Positions 15,738-27,300 of a stretch of 64,000 nucleotides of DNA are shown piece by piece. Source of the stretch: UBA935 sp031556725 (GTDB taxonomy: Bacteria; Bacillota; Clostridia; Lachnospirales; Lachnospiraceae). Each line of letters begins with the position of its first letter. Position 1 is the first letter of the stretch. Position numbers and translations under genes: made by a program. The stretch is taken from positions 150,849 through 214,848 of the forward strand of contig JAVBSL010000004.1 in assembly GCA_031556725.1 (NCBI GenBank), in the 5' to 3' direction. The notes under the pieces are model-generated. The model had not been told where the DNA came from and searched no databases. It saw only the letters and a list, made by a program, of their open reading frames with translations.

Positions 15738-16907
15738 ATGAAGACAAAGAAAAGAGAAAGTATTGACTTCAAGCAGTACGGTATGTTCATTGCTTTGATT
15801 GCGATTTTTTTAATATTTTATATTTTATCCGGCGGATCCAATGCGACACCGGTAAACATTAATAACCTGATCATGCAAAACGGTTATGTTGTAATTCTGG
15901 CTACCGGTATGCTGCTTTGTGTATTGACCGGTAATGTTGACTTGGGCGTGGGCTCGGTGGTGGCATTGTGCGGAGCTTGCGCAGCGATTTTGGTAGTTGA
16001 TATGGGATTGCCCATTTGGGTGGCGTTTATAGCTGCACTGGTGATTGGCGGTTTGACAGGACTTTTTACAGGATTCTTTATTGCCTATTTGGGAATTCCG
16101 CCTTTTGTTGTTACCCTGGCAACCATGTTGATGGGCCGCGGATTGACCTATACCATCTTAAAAGCCCAGACCAAAGGTCCCCTGCCGGAAAGTTATGTAA
16201 AAGTCGGTGCCGGATTTTTACCCACCATGAAGGTTCCCTTCGGAAACGGAACATTGGATCTGGTGTGTGTTTTTGCGGCGGTTATTGCCACTGTTTTAAT
16301 GATTTTCTTTGAAATTAAGAACCTGAACACAAAGAAAAAATATAATTTTAAAACCGAACCGATCTGGCAGATGATTTTGAAAAATGTTATCATTCTGGGA
16401 ATCGTATGGTTCTTCTTTATGAAGATTGCTAAATATAACGGTATTCCCATTGTTCTCATTATTATGCTGGTGCTGGTAGTTATTTATCATTTTATCACCA
16501 GTAAAACCGTAGCGGGACGCCAGGTTTATGCGCTGGGCGGTAACAGCAAAGCAGCAAGACTCTCCGGTATCAATACCAAGAAGGTATTCTTCTGGGTGTA
16601 TGCGAACATGGGTCTTTTGGCCGGTGTGGCCGGTATCGTATTGTCGGCCCGAAATGCGTCCGCAACTCCCAAAGCCGGTGACGGATTTGAGCTGGATGCC
16701 ATTGCTTCCTGTTATATCGGCGGTGCGGCAGCATCCGGTGGTGTGGGTACGATTATCGGAGCGGTTATCGGTGCATTTACCATGGGTATCTTGAATAACG
16801 GTATGTCCCTGATCGGATGGACCACAGATGTACAGAAGGTAGTCAAAGGTATCGTGCTCTTAGGAGCAGTAACCTTCGACTTGATATCAAAGAGAAAGAA
16901 AGCATAA
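15738..16907 (+). CDS. mmsB: Multiple-monosaccharide ABC transporter permease
   Basis: A 389-residue permease of the BPD_transp_2 (RbsC/XylH) family with about ten helices. Recognisable parts: NGYVVILATGMLLCVLTGNVDLGVGSVVALCG, PPFVVTLATMLMGRGLTY, and near the C-terminus VYALGGNSKAARLSGIN and ELDAIASCYIGGAAASGGVGT, the conserved ATPase-contact region. It starts 14 bases after mmsA behind GAGGAGAAAG. It ends one base before the convergent HD-GYP gene, with no clear terminator between them. Confidence 0.93.
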   Translation: MKTKKRESIDFKQYGMFIALIAIFLIFYILSGGSNATPVNINNLIMQNGYVVILATGMLLCVLTGNVDLGVGSVVALCGACAAILVVDMGLPIWVAFIAALVIGGLTGLFTGFFIAYLGIPPFVVTLATMLMGRGLTYTILKAQTKGPLPESYVKVGAGFLPTMKVPFGNGTLDLVCVFAAVIATVLMIFFEIKNLNTKKKYNFKTEPIWQMILKNVIILGIVWFFFMKIAKYNGIPIVLIIMLVLVVIYHFITSKTVAGRQVYALGGNSKAARLSGINTKKVFFWVYANMGLLAGVAGIVLSARNASATPKAGDGFELDAIASCYIGGAAASGGVGTIIGAVIGAFTMGILNNGMSLIGWTTDVQKVVKGIVLLGAVTFDLISKRKKA

Positions 16908-16908
16908 A

Positions 16909-18102
16909 TTATTCGGTTATCATTTGAATCATATATGCGACAATATCAGGATCAAATTGAGTGCCGGAGCAATCAAACAGCTCTTTCTTAATCACCTCAT
17001 TGCTTAAACGGGGACGGTAACAGCGGTCACAGGACATGGCATCATAAGAATCAGCAACACAGATAATTCGTGCGTAAAGAGGGATATCTTTTCCGGCAAG
17101 ACCGGAAGGGTATCCTTTTCCGTCGTATCGTTCATGATGGTAGCGGGCGCCGAAATCAATCTGGGAAAGGGCCGGGTACTCTTTTAAAATATCACCGCCG
17201 ATATTGGTATGGGTTTGAATAATGGCCCGTTCTTCAGGAGTAAGCGAACCGGGTTTATTTAAAATATTATCGGGAATCCCAACTTTGCCGATATCATGCA
17301 AAAGCGCCACATAATAAAGTTCTTCCTGCTCATCCGGACTCAGCCCCAGGAGCTTGGCCAACTCCAGAGAATACTGTGCTACCCGCAGAGAATGACCGTG
17401 AGTATAGGGATCCTTTGCATCAATAACCTTAGAAAAAATCATCAGTGTTTGTTCGGCAAATTCCTTAAAAACCAGTTGGCGTTTATGCTCCATTTCGTAG
17501 CGAATGTTAGAAATAATATAGGTGATCGCAACAATCAGCAACATTATAATAAACAACATAATGACAAGAAAGGGCAGTGAGCGGAAAACAGTCCAGTTCC
17601 TTTGGAAATTAATCTGAGCAGAATCAATGATGCAGGGACTGTTTTTGGTATGTAGAATCATTCCCAGCGAAAATGAGGAACCGGGAAGTACTTTGGCATT
17701 ATGGCCGTCGGCAGCGGGAGTAATAGTAATGATAGAGGAGGACTCATCATAAAGAAAGCTGCCTTCCCAGCAACTGTCGATAACAGAACCGGCCGGTACC
17801 TGAAAGGTAATGGACCAGTCTTCAACAGTATAATTACTGTTGTTGCAGAAAGTACCATCGTATTGTGCACCCCAGATGGCTTTTTGGGAGTCTTCCAGCC
17901 AATGCTTACTGGCGTCGGGGTTCATTTGCATACTCAAAGAATAATCCGAATCGGATTCGGAACTGTAATAAGTTATAACATTTTGATTTAAATAGAAAGA
18001 ATAACAGTAAAGGGCAATGATTCCCAAAAAGTTCAAAACAAGCAAACCGGTTACTATTCGGATTATGCTCTTTTTAGACATTTCCTTCAATAATTCAATC
18101 AT
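16909..18102 (-). CDS. HD-GYP phosphodiesterase with CBM2-like extracellular domain
   Basis: A 397-residue membrane protein. Helix 1 at about 13-37, an extracellular domain at about 40-170, helix 2 at about 174-200, then a cytoplasmic HD-GYP domain: HGHSLRVA (235-242), LLHDIGKVGIPDNIL (267-281, catalytic His269-Asp270), and HHERYDGKGYP (322-332), the GYP motif. Such domains hydrolyse cyclic di-GMP. The outer domain (about 66-152) resembles a family 2 cellulose-binding module: WGAQYDGTFCNNSNYTVEDWSITFQVP, a CWEGSF segment, a beta-strand ITITPA, and VLPGSSFSLGMIL. A sensor that binds polysaccharide and changes c-di-GMP level is plausible (inference). It is divergent from the giant surface protein. 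Confidence 0.88.
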   Translation of the reverse strand: MIELLKEMSKKSIIRIVTGLLVLNFLGIIALYCYSFYLNQNVITYYSSESDSDYSLSMQMNPDASKHWLEDSQKAIWGAQYDGTFCNNSNYTVEDWSITFQVPAGSVIDSCWEGSFLYDESSSIITITPAADGHNAKVLPGSSFSLGMILHTKNSPCIIDSAQINFQRNWTVFRSLPFLVIMLFIIMLLIVAITYIISNIRYEMEHKRQLVFKEFAEQTLMIFSKVIDAKDPYTHGHSLRVAQYSLELAKLLGLSPDEQEELYYVALLHDIGKVGIPDNILNKPGSLTPEERAIIQTHTNIGGDILKEYPALSQIDFGARYHHERYDGKGYPSGLAGKDIPLYARIICVADSYDAMSCDRCYRPRLSNEVIKKELFDCSGTQFDPDIVAYMIQMITE

Positions 18103-18227
18103 AAGAACGCCCCCTTTGTAAGTGAATATATGATTTGCTCTGCTAATTAAATATAAAATATATAAATTTGCGTGTCAACATTATGAAGGGTTATTTGTAA
18201 ATTTTTGTCTAATATGTATTGTTTTAG

Positions 18228-18256
18228 TTGAAGAATTGTTTAAAAAAAGGTAAAAT
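18228..18256 (+). promoter_or_regulatory. Promoter of the giant surface protein gene
   Basis: TTGAAG at 18228-18233, a 17-base spacer, TAAAAT at 18251-18256. The rest of the 205-base gap to the divergent HD-GYP gene is A+T-rich; I see no c-di-GMP riboswitch fold in it. Confidence 0.6.
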
Positions 18257-18307
18257 AGTGATTATGATTGGCGAAGAATGTATTAATATAGGGGGCTGAT
18301 AATAACT

Positions 18308-21300
18308 ATGCTTTACGATAAGGGTGAAACAAAGAAGAGGGCAAAACAAAGAACATGGGACAAAAGAAGACGTAAAATTGGAGAATTTATCACCGTAAGC
18401 AAACCGGTGATGAAGCGAATTTTCGTCTTATTTTTAATATTGGCGATTGCCCTGCCGCAACTGCAAGTAGTTCAGCAGGCGTATGCTGATGAAATCGAAG
18501 GGACGCCCGGAGGCGGTGAAGTAAGCGGCAACGGTGTTGAAGAAGGCAGCGGCGAAGAAGTGGGTGGTAGCGGTGAAGAAGGCAGCGGCGAAGAAGTGGG
18601 TGGCAGCGGTGAAGAAGGCGGTGGCGGTGAAGAAGGTGGCAACGGCGAAGAAGTCAGTATCGGTAGTGGCGAAGTAAGCGGCAACGGTGTCGAAGAAGGC
18701 GGCAGTGGTGAAGTAAGCGGCAACGGTATCGAAGAAGGCAACAGCCAGGAAACAGAATATATATCTGTCTCTGGGCAAATTGTGTTTATGGGCAATGCGG
18801 AATCGGGGATTGATTCTGTGAAAATGGTACTGTATCAGAATGGGGAAAAAGTTGAGGATGCAGAAGCGCAGATACAGGATGGTGAATCGTATCAGGGCTT
18901 TTCGGCATGGGATTTTAGTTTTGACGATCTTCCGGAAACGGATGAAGATGGAGATGCTTACGAGTACTCTTTTACAGATGGAAATTATTCGAGTGGTGGA
19001 CAAGATCTGTATTACATAAACGGCGGTTCGATTGCAGCAACCGGCGGCAGCCTGTGTTTTGATGCAGGCACCACACTGGTGTATGTAGGGCGAGGTGACA
19101 TCACCGGGGAATATTTGATAGAAAAAAATGATGAGGATGAGGGTCCGCCGGACGAGATGGTAATAATCAGTTATTCTACGGTTGGTGGTGAGGAGAACAG
19201 TTACAGCGATCTGGCGAGAGGAAGTGGTGTCAGCAGTGAAAATGGCCAGTGGTGGCTGTCGGATTGTCTGCAGTATAACCCCTTGTCCGGAGAAAAGATA
19301 GAGTATCGTGTGCAGGTTGATGGAAATGCAGACGATTATTTGGCGTATTATGAAAATGTATCTCCTTATGAAGGGGAATGGGAATATTTGTGTGAAGGGG
19401 GAAGACTGATCAATTGTTACTTTGGTGATAGTGGAATGCTGATGATGGGCATATTGGGTGCTTCAGGCGGACCACAACCAGGCGCTATGCAGGCAAGTAC
19501 GGAGAAAGTCAACTACAAAGTGACTGTTAACTGGAATGATAATGATGAAGCGTTGTATGATGAAGAAACTAACCCAGATGGAAGAATTTCAGTGGAACTG
19601 GTTTTGCAATACAAAATGGATGGAATGACTGGTTTTGCAGATTTGACACCGGAGATATTAGAAAGTTGGTTTGTTGATTCAGCCGACTTTACGATAGATG
19701 CCGATAACAATATAGTTACCCCCACTCCGGATATGACAGCCTATAATAACTGGGTTTATACTTATAACTTGCCCAAGGCACTAATGGAAGTACCGGATAT
19801 TGATGGAAATGGAAAAGAAACATACCAAGGGGAGCAGCAGGCAGTAAAAAACATTATTTATTCCTTTAGATTAAAAGATACTTCAAAAAGCAAATTGGAG
19901 CAAAATTATTTTGTTGATGAGCAGACAAATAATAATATAATAATTAATACCAAAAAAGCTAAAATGACTTTTACTAAAGCCTGGAAGGATAGCTCAAACG
20001 AGTATTTGACAAGACAGGATGTAGAGGTACTAAAAAGCAATCTGACCCTATACCGGATGGTAAGTGGTGATGCGTCCGGAAAACCGGTTACAGAATCGTT
20101 TAGCATGGGGGTTACGGGAGAGACAGGGGACAATTGGACATTTACGATTAGTGAATTGTCGCTGTATGATCCCAGTGGCTTGCCCTATATTTATTATGTC
20201 CGGGAAACTGACAACAAAATGACTATTAACGCCAGTCAGACAACACTCACCGATAAGACTAATGTTTTTTATGCTGCCACTTACAGCAATGTGGGTAACC
20301 ATGCTGCCGACCAGGAGGCTTGTTATGATGGCGGTAAAATTATTAATACCCTGACCGATTATATTGACTATCAGGCAACAAAGGAATGGCGGGATGGTGT
20401 CACTGATGATGATAAGACACCCGAAGCAGAAGCGGTAAGGAATGCGCGGCCGAAGTATACTTTGATTTTGATGCGTTATCTGGGCAGTGATAGTAACGGT
20501 TATCAGCATGGAACACCGGTACAGGGAATGCGCTTTTCACCCAGCGAAGCTATAACGACTTATCCGATCAGTTTTAAAACATTGAGTAAGTACACCAGTG
20601 ATTTTCCAAAAGGTTTTCCCCGTTTTGATGAAGAGGGCCGGGAGTACACTTATTATGTTCAGGAGGTATTGAACAACAAAGCCGGCGGAGCAACCTATGA
20701 AAAAAGGTTTTATGCTTCCGCAACCAGTAATGATTTCAGCACAGCCAATGCCCTTTATAATGGCGGAGTACTAAGAAACGTAAGGGTCGGCACTATGGAT
20801 ATTCCGGTTACCAAATCCTGGAAAGCGGTGGCCATGCAGGACATGAAAGCGTCTGTGGATCTTCAGTTAAACCGTAAGGATTCAGCAGGTAAGTGGGAGG
20901 TGGCAGCGACTTACAAACTTGGTGGATTTCGTGCTGAAGTCATGGAGCAGACCCATACCTTTAAAAACCTGGCCAAGTATGATGGTAATGGTGAAGCCTA
21001 TACATATAGTGTCAGCGAACTGGGGATTACGGTAAATGAAAAGACTCCGATAAAATATGAGGATATAACCCTGTCGAACGGAGACAAGGCCAGAAAGTGT
21101 GAGGTTGATGGCCATTACTTTGTGATGGAAGAAACTACGGATGATGATGGAAATATTCTGTTGATTAACCGGCTGGTCGGTACAACAGATGTCAAGGTAA
21201 AGAAAGTTTGGAACGGACTGAAAACCGGCGACAGCAGTCCGCCGGCAATTACGTTCCAATTGTATAAAGATAACAAAAAAGAAGGCAGCACAACCAGTAT

Positions 21301-24300
21301 AGATGTAGGTGTATCAGTATATCCGTCACCCAACCCTAAAACGGTTAACGAAACTGATGTCTGGACCAGCACATGGGTGGTTTTTGAGGATATGCCGCGT
21401 TATGACGCTGACGGTAAGGAAATCGAATATAACGTTAAAGAAGTAGCGGTGCCTGGATATAGTACGGTAATTACTTCCAGTAAATATGAAGAGACAGCCC
21501 CCCTAAAAGGGATTGTTGAGACAACGATTTCCAACACCCCGGTGGGTGAAGGAAAGTGGATAATGATTACAAAAAAATGGCAGGATGACGGTGATGAAAA
21601 TTGTCGTGGACCGGTGACGGTAGCCTTGTATCATAGGACTGATGTCGATGAGCCATGGGAAGAGGATGCCGTTTCCACTGTCGTGTTGAATAAGGAGAAT
21701 AACTGGCAGAATTGGATCAGGCTTTCTGCTGATGATGGATTCGGAAGGTACGACGAGGATTATGCCCATTATTATGTTAAGGAAGACAGCGTTGCAAGAG
21801 ACAGCGTTTCATATGATGTTGAGTATGATGCCTCAGTCCCATATCCGGACCTTGCTTCAGCAATAGGAGAAGATAATGCGGTTCAGGTGGGAACCCTGGA
21901 GACAGACGCCCATTTTTACAATGTGGCGGCTTATATTACGAAACCCACTAGAAAAGATAAAAATAATGTTGATTACATAGCAGTAGATTACACTTTTGTC
22001 AATACACGTTACGGAACTGTAAATATGGATTTGGAGAAGGGGTGGATTGACGATAAATATCAGAAAGATAAGGTTAATCAGACTGTAACCCTGAAGGTTG
22101 AGAGAACAGACACGAAGACCAAAGTGACGGACACGGTTGCCACAGTAACTTTAAACGGGGAAACGGCACCTTATGCGGTACCTTCAGGTCTGATCAGCGG
22201 GGTGACTCTTGATACCAGCAAGACGGAAGCATTTAAGACGCGCCTGACCGGGTTTCCCAAGTACAATAAAAAGGGTGAACTATACCTGTATGCTGTCAAG
22301 GAGACCAATGTAAAAGAAGGCGATGGAACCGGCCTGAACTCCCACGATGTTATCGATAATAGTTATCGCCTGGTGGATGGACAAAGATATTCGGTCAGTG
22401 TAGGTGTGGAAGCGGCATGGGGAGAGCACGAAGATAAGCCCCCCAGTCCGGATGAGATGCATTATGCGGTTACCAACTCAAGAAGTGAAACAGTTCCCTT
22501 TATCATATATAAAGTATGGAAGGATATTACCCGAACGAAAAATGTGTCAGCGGAAGAAATCTTGATGGAAACAAAAATCCGTCCGGATATTTATCTGACG
22601 CTGTGGAGTCAGGTAGAGGGAGAAACGGCAGAGAAACGGGTCGGTAACAGATATGTGGAGCGAGTATGGGATACTACCCAAAGTGATTATTACTGGATCT
22701 GTGATTTCGGTTCACTGCCTCGCTACACGGCGGACGGAAAGGAGATACTTTATTGGGTAGTGGAAGATGATCCGCCCTCTGACAGTGAGTATATTGCACC
22801 GCAGTATTATAGCCAAAAACCGGTCCAGGCATATAGGGATGATCCACAGTTGTCGTCAATCCTGAATACAGAAGCGGAAGTGACCAAAATATATAATGTG
22901 TCCGAAGCAAACCGCAAAACCATTGGTGGGACGTATAAAGGAGCGTCCAACGGGGAGACGATTGTCAACCAAAGAAAGGCGGATCGTTACCTGAAAGGAT
23001 TTAAGATATGGCGCAACATTCCTACGAATATGGCTCCCAGCTATTATCCGGATATTACAGTGGACTTAAAGATTTATCAATACGATAATGCAACGTATGC
23101 TTATGTAGATGCCGGCTATGATGCGGTAATATTGAAGGAAGGACAAAAGGAATTTTTCTTTGGTGCAAAGGATACGCAACTGCCCAAATATGATGAATAT
23201 GGAACGATTATAAAATATAGGGCGGAAGAGACCAGTACCACTCCGCCCAAAGGTTATAAAACTCCGGTATACGATGAATATAATCTGCAGATTATTAACG
23301 CCTATAAGTCCCAGAGTGAGTTAGGCGCAGATGAAATGGTGCAGATAGACATTACCAAGACCTGGAAAAATATTCCAGCAGGATTAACAGGAGATAAGAT
23401 ACCTAAGACGACAATCCAACTTTGGCGCTATCTGACAGATGAAAAAGGTGCTGAGATTACGGACTCGGCAGAAGATACAAAATTGTCAGCAGAATTCACC
23501 TGGACAGCTAACGAAACAAAAAGTGCTGCGGCCAGTTTTGAAAAGTTACCTCGTTATGGCTACAATGGTAATGAATTCAAGTATTTTGTCAAAGAATTGC
23601 TGAATGGTTATGACATTGAAGTCATAAAGACTCCGGATACGGTTAAGAACGCTAAGGACGAAGACGTGGAAAGGATTACCTTTGATGTCACCAATGACTA
23701 TAATGGCGCAACAGATGGAACGGCCTTCATTAAACTGGGTGGAACAAAGGTCTGGACCGGAGACAGCAGTGATGGATTTGGTTTTCGGCCTTCGGAGGTT
23801 AAGCTAAAAGTCTATCGTTCCATTACCGGAATTGCAGATTCCACAGAGGAAATTACCAGTAAGGTGGATGTTGTATGGGCGAATACGGATAGTGACAATT
23901 GGAGTTATTCGGTGTATTGCAAGGGAGGCGACTATCTGTATGGTGTCGCAAAAACAGAGGCAAATGACGGTGCTACCCTATGCCGCTATGCCCCCAATGG
24001 CAGTGCTTATATCTATTATGTGGAAGAGCTGAAGACTACAGGACTTGGATTTTATACCCCTTCCCCGGTAACCGGAAGTAAAGTGACTGATATTGGGGAT
24101 TCCGGCAGCCTTACTTTGAAGGGAATTGCCGATACCGCCACCGGAAATATAACCGCCAGCTTCAGAAACACCATGGTTTCAACGGATTATAAAGTAACCA
24201 AGGAATGGTGGAAAAAGGAGGGCAGTAAGCAAGCAGTAGAGATGGAAGCGGCGGATATGGATATCATGCTGCCAGCCAGCATCACTTTAAAGATCCAATA

Positions 24301-27300
24301 TAAGCCGGCACCGAATGCTGCCTGGACAGATTTTACTGTAGCAGATAAGACATTGCTCAAAGCGGACATTAAGAAATTACTGCTGGGCAGTACCGATGAA
24401 CATATTACCAAAGCGATTACCTTTACCAACCTGCCTAAATACGGTACTTATGAAGATGCGACTGACAGTGGTAAGGAAAAGGAATATGAAATTCCATACC
24501 GTGCAATTGAAACCCATATCGGTACTACTGCGATAACAGGAAATGCGGACGGCTACACCTATGCCGCCAATGCCGATTATACGGCGCTCAAGAATACGGT
24601 GGAAACCATTCCTCTGACCATTCGGAAGGAATGGATCGATAGTGACAATCAGGATGGGGTACGTCCTACTTCCATCACCTTTACCGTGGAAAGAGATGGT
24701 GATGACAAACAAACCATTACTGTTCCGATTAGTCCCTCAACGCCGGGAGCCGATGGGGAATGGAAAACGGGGGTAACGATTTCAGTGCCAAAGATAACCA
24801 GGACGGAAGGAAACGTAGCAGCAGTTTATCGGGTTACTGAAAACTTAACGGATCCGGAAAAAGGCGAATATACTTTAGAAGGTGCGGCTAAGGATTCCTA
24901 TACCCAAAGCACCTTTACAGTGGGAACCGGGAACGAACAAATTTTCACATTAATCAATCGGCATGGGGATAAGAAGATTGATATTCAAGTGACAAAAGCC
25001 TGGAGTGATGCCTCCATCGGAGAGACAATTGGTTTGGGAACCGGTAACGCCAATCAGGATGCAATCCGTTCAGGTTCTGTGCAGGTATATTTAATGCGCC
25101 GTGATACAAAGAACGATCCCTGGCAATATCTAAAGGCTAATGGTGACTATAGTATTTTAAAGGCTGATGCAGAACTGATTACCTTATCAGCGGCAGCAAA
25201 TAACTGGATCCACACGTGGCAGGATCTGCAGGCCAGATGGAATAGCACTAACGGTGCCAGCGGTGCACAGAAATATTATGAGTATCAGGTTGGTGAGGAG
25301 CCAATCAAAGGCTATACCGCCAGTCCGACGCCGGCCATCATAACGGAGAACGAAACGGATAATGCAAATCTTGGGAAGATTACGTTAACTAATGTCCTGA
25401 AAAAGACTTCTCTGGATGTGGAAAAAGTATGGGACACCGGAAGCAGTGGGGCCAATCCCTTTGCCGGTGAATTACCGATCAAGGTGAAGCTGCAATATCG
25501 CCTGGGTGCAACAGGAACATGGACGGATGCTGCCGGTACGAAAGCCGTACAAGAACTGAAAGACGGAAAAAAGACCTATACATATAGTGGTTTACCGATT
25601 GAAAATAATGTTGGAACAGCCTATTTCTACCGTGTTGTGGAAAGTGAAATAAATGGGGTGGCTACCGGAAGCGGTGTATACCCTGGAAGTTACGAAAATA
25701 CGGTACAATGGGCAGCAGCGGGAGAGACAAAGGATATCATTACCAATACCCTTAAAACGCGAAACAGCATTACCGTAACCAAGATTTGGGATGATGCGGG
25801 CGATCAGGATGGTAAACGTCCTGGTGATAAAAAGGTAAAAGTGACGCTCACGAAGGATGCAGGTGTTACAGGTGAAACCATTTCCCAAACGGTGGATTTA
25901 ACCGAAAACGCCGGGGTTTGGAGCAGCTATACATGGAATAATCTGCCGAAGTACCGCAATGACGGAACAACGCTTTGTGTTTATACCCTTGCGGAAACAG
26001 TACCCTCTGGATATACAGTCACCTATAGCATAGACAACGGGACAACCTATAGCCCATCGATAGCAACCGGCAGCAGTCCCATACCGGATCAGGCAGGTGC
26101 AAAAGTAATAGTGAAAAATTCTTATACCCCAAAGGTCATGGCAGTCACAGCTACCAAGATATGGGATGACGACAATAATGCCTATAACACCCGCCCGGCG
26201 ACCGTGAAGTTATTACTAAAGAGTACCTTAAACAGTGATGGAAAAACAGGTGCGGCAGCAGTTCAATTGCCCGCCGGTCAGAACCCGGCGGAAATATCGA
26301 AATCTTCATCACCGACGGCATGGAAACATACATGGAGCAATCTGCCTGTATACAAAAGCGCTGGTCAGAAGATATATTATTCGGTAGTTGAGGTGGATGC
26401 TGCCGGCAATGAGGTGGCGCTGCCCTCCTATCTGTCGCCGGTTTATACCAAGAATTCCAGCAGTACTGGCGATGATATTGAAGTAACTGTAACCAATAAG
26501 TTGGATACGGTGAACTTGGATATTGAAAAGAAATGGGATGATTATCGCAACATTTATAATTCCCGGCCTGCCAATGTTACATTTACTGTCCAACGAAAAG
26601 TAGGTACAGGCGCCTGGACCAATGTGACAAGTGGAACCGGAACCATAACGAGAACGCTAGTTAGTGATTGTCAAACAGATGGTACGGCAGTAGTAACACA
26701 AAAAGTTAAAAACATATCCACGGATGCGGATACCGTTCCAACGGTTGCAGGATTACCCAAATATGATACAAGTGGCAAGGAATACCAATACCAAGCCGTA
26801 GAAACGGCAATTCCGGCAGGTGCTCACGAATATGAAATGTCACCGGCACCAGTAACAACCAAAGGGGATAATGGTGTATACAAAACAGTAGTAACCAATA
26901 AATTGAAAGTAGAAACCATCGATCTTTCCGGTACCAAGACCTGGACAGATGAAGCGAACAAATATGGAACCCGTCCACAGCAGGGTTTGACACTAAATGT
27001 TTACTACAAGGATTCAACACATAATACCTGGACATTGGATGGCAATTCCTATCCGGTGAACTGGAACCTGAATACCACTACCGGAACCTGGACTTATACC
27101 ATTAAGAACCTGTTGAAATATTCCCCCGGGGATGCGGTTGCAAGAACCTACAGCGTGGTAGAGACAGTCCCCTCCGGTTATACCAGGACCGAGCCGGAAA
27201 CGGATGAATACCGAACCGGAACGGTAGCAAACGGCGGTAACATCATAAGTGTTAACTTTACCAATAAATTAAATACCGGTACCCTTATCATGAAGAAAGA

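Noticed and set aside
18103..18307. Possible cyclic di-GMP riboswitch before the adhesin gene
   Set aside because: I looked for the conserved aptamer cores and saw none; only a plain promoter is supported.
18505..18745. CRISPR-like short repeats
   Set aside because: The repeats are in-frame, contiguous and code for a Gly/Glu linker; there are no spacers. No CRISPR array is seen elsewhere in the window.
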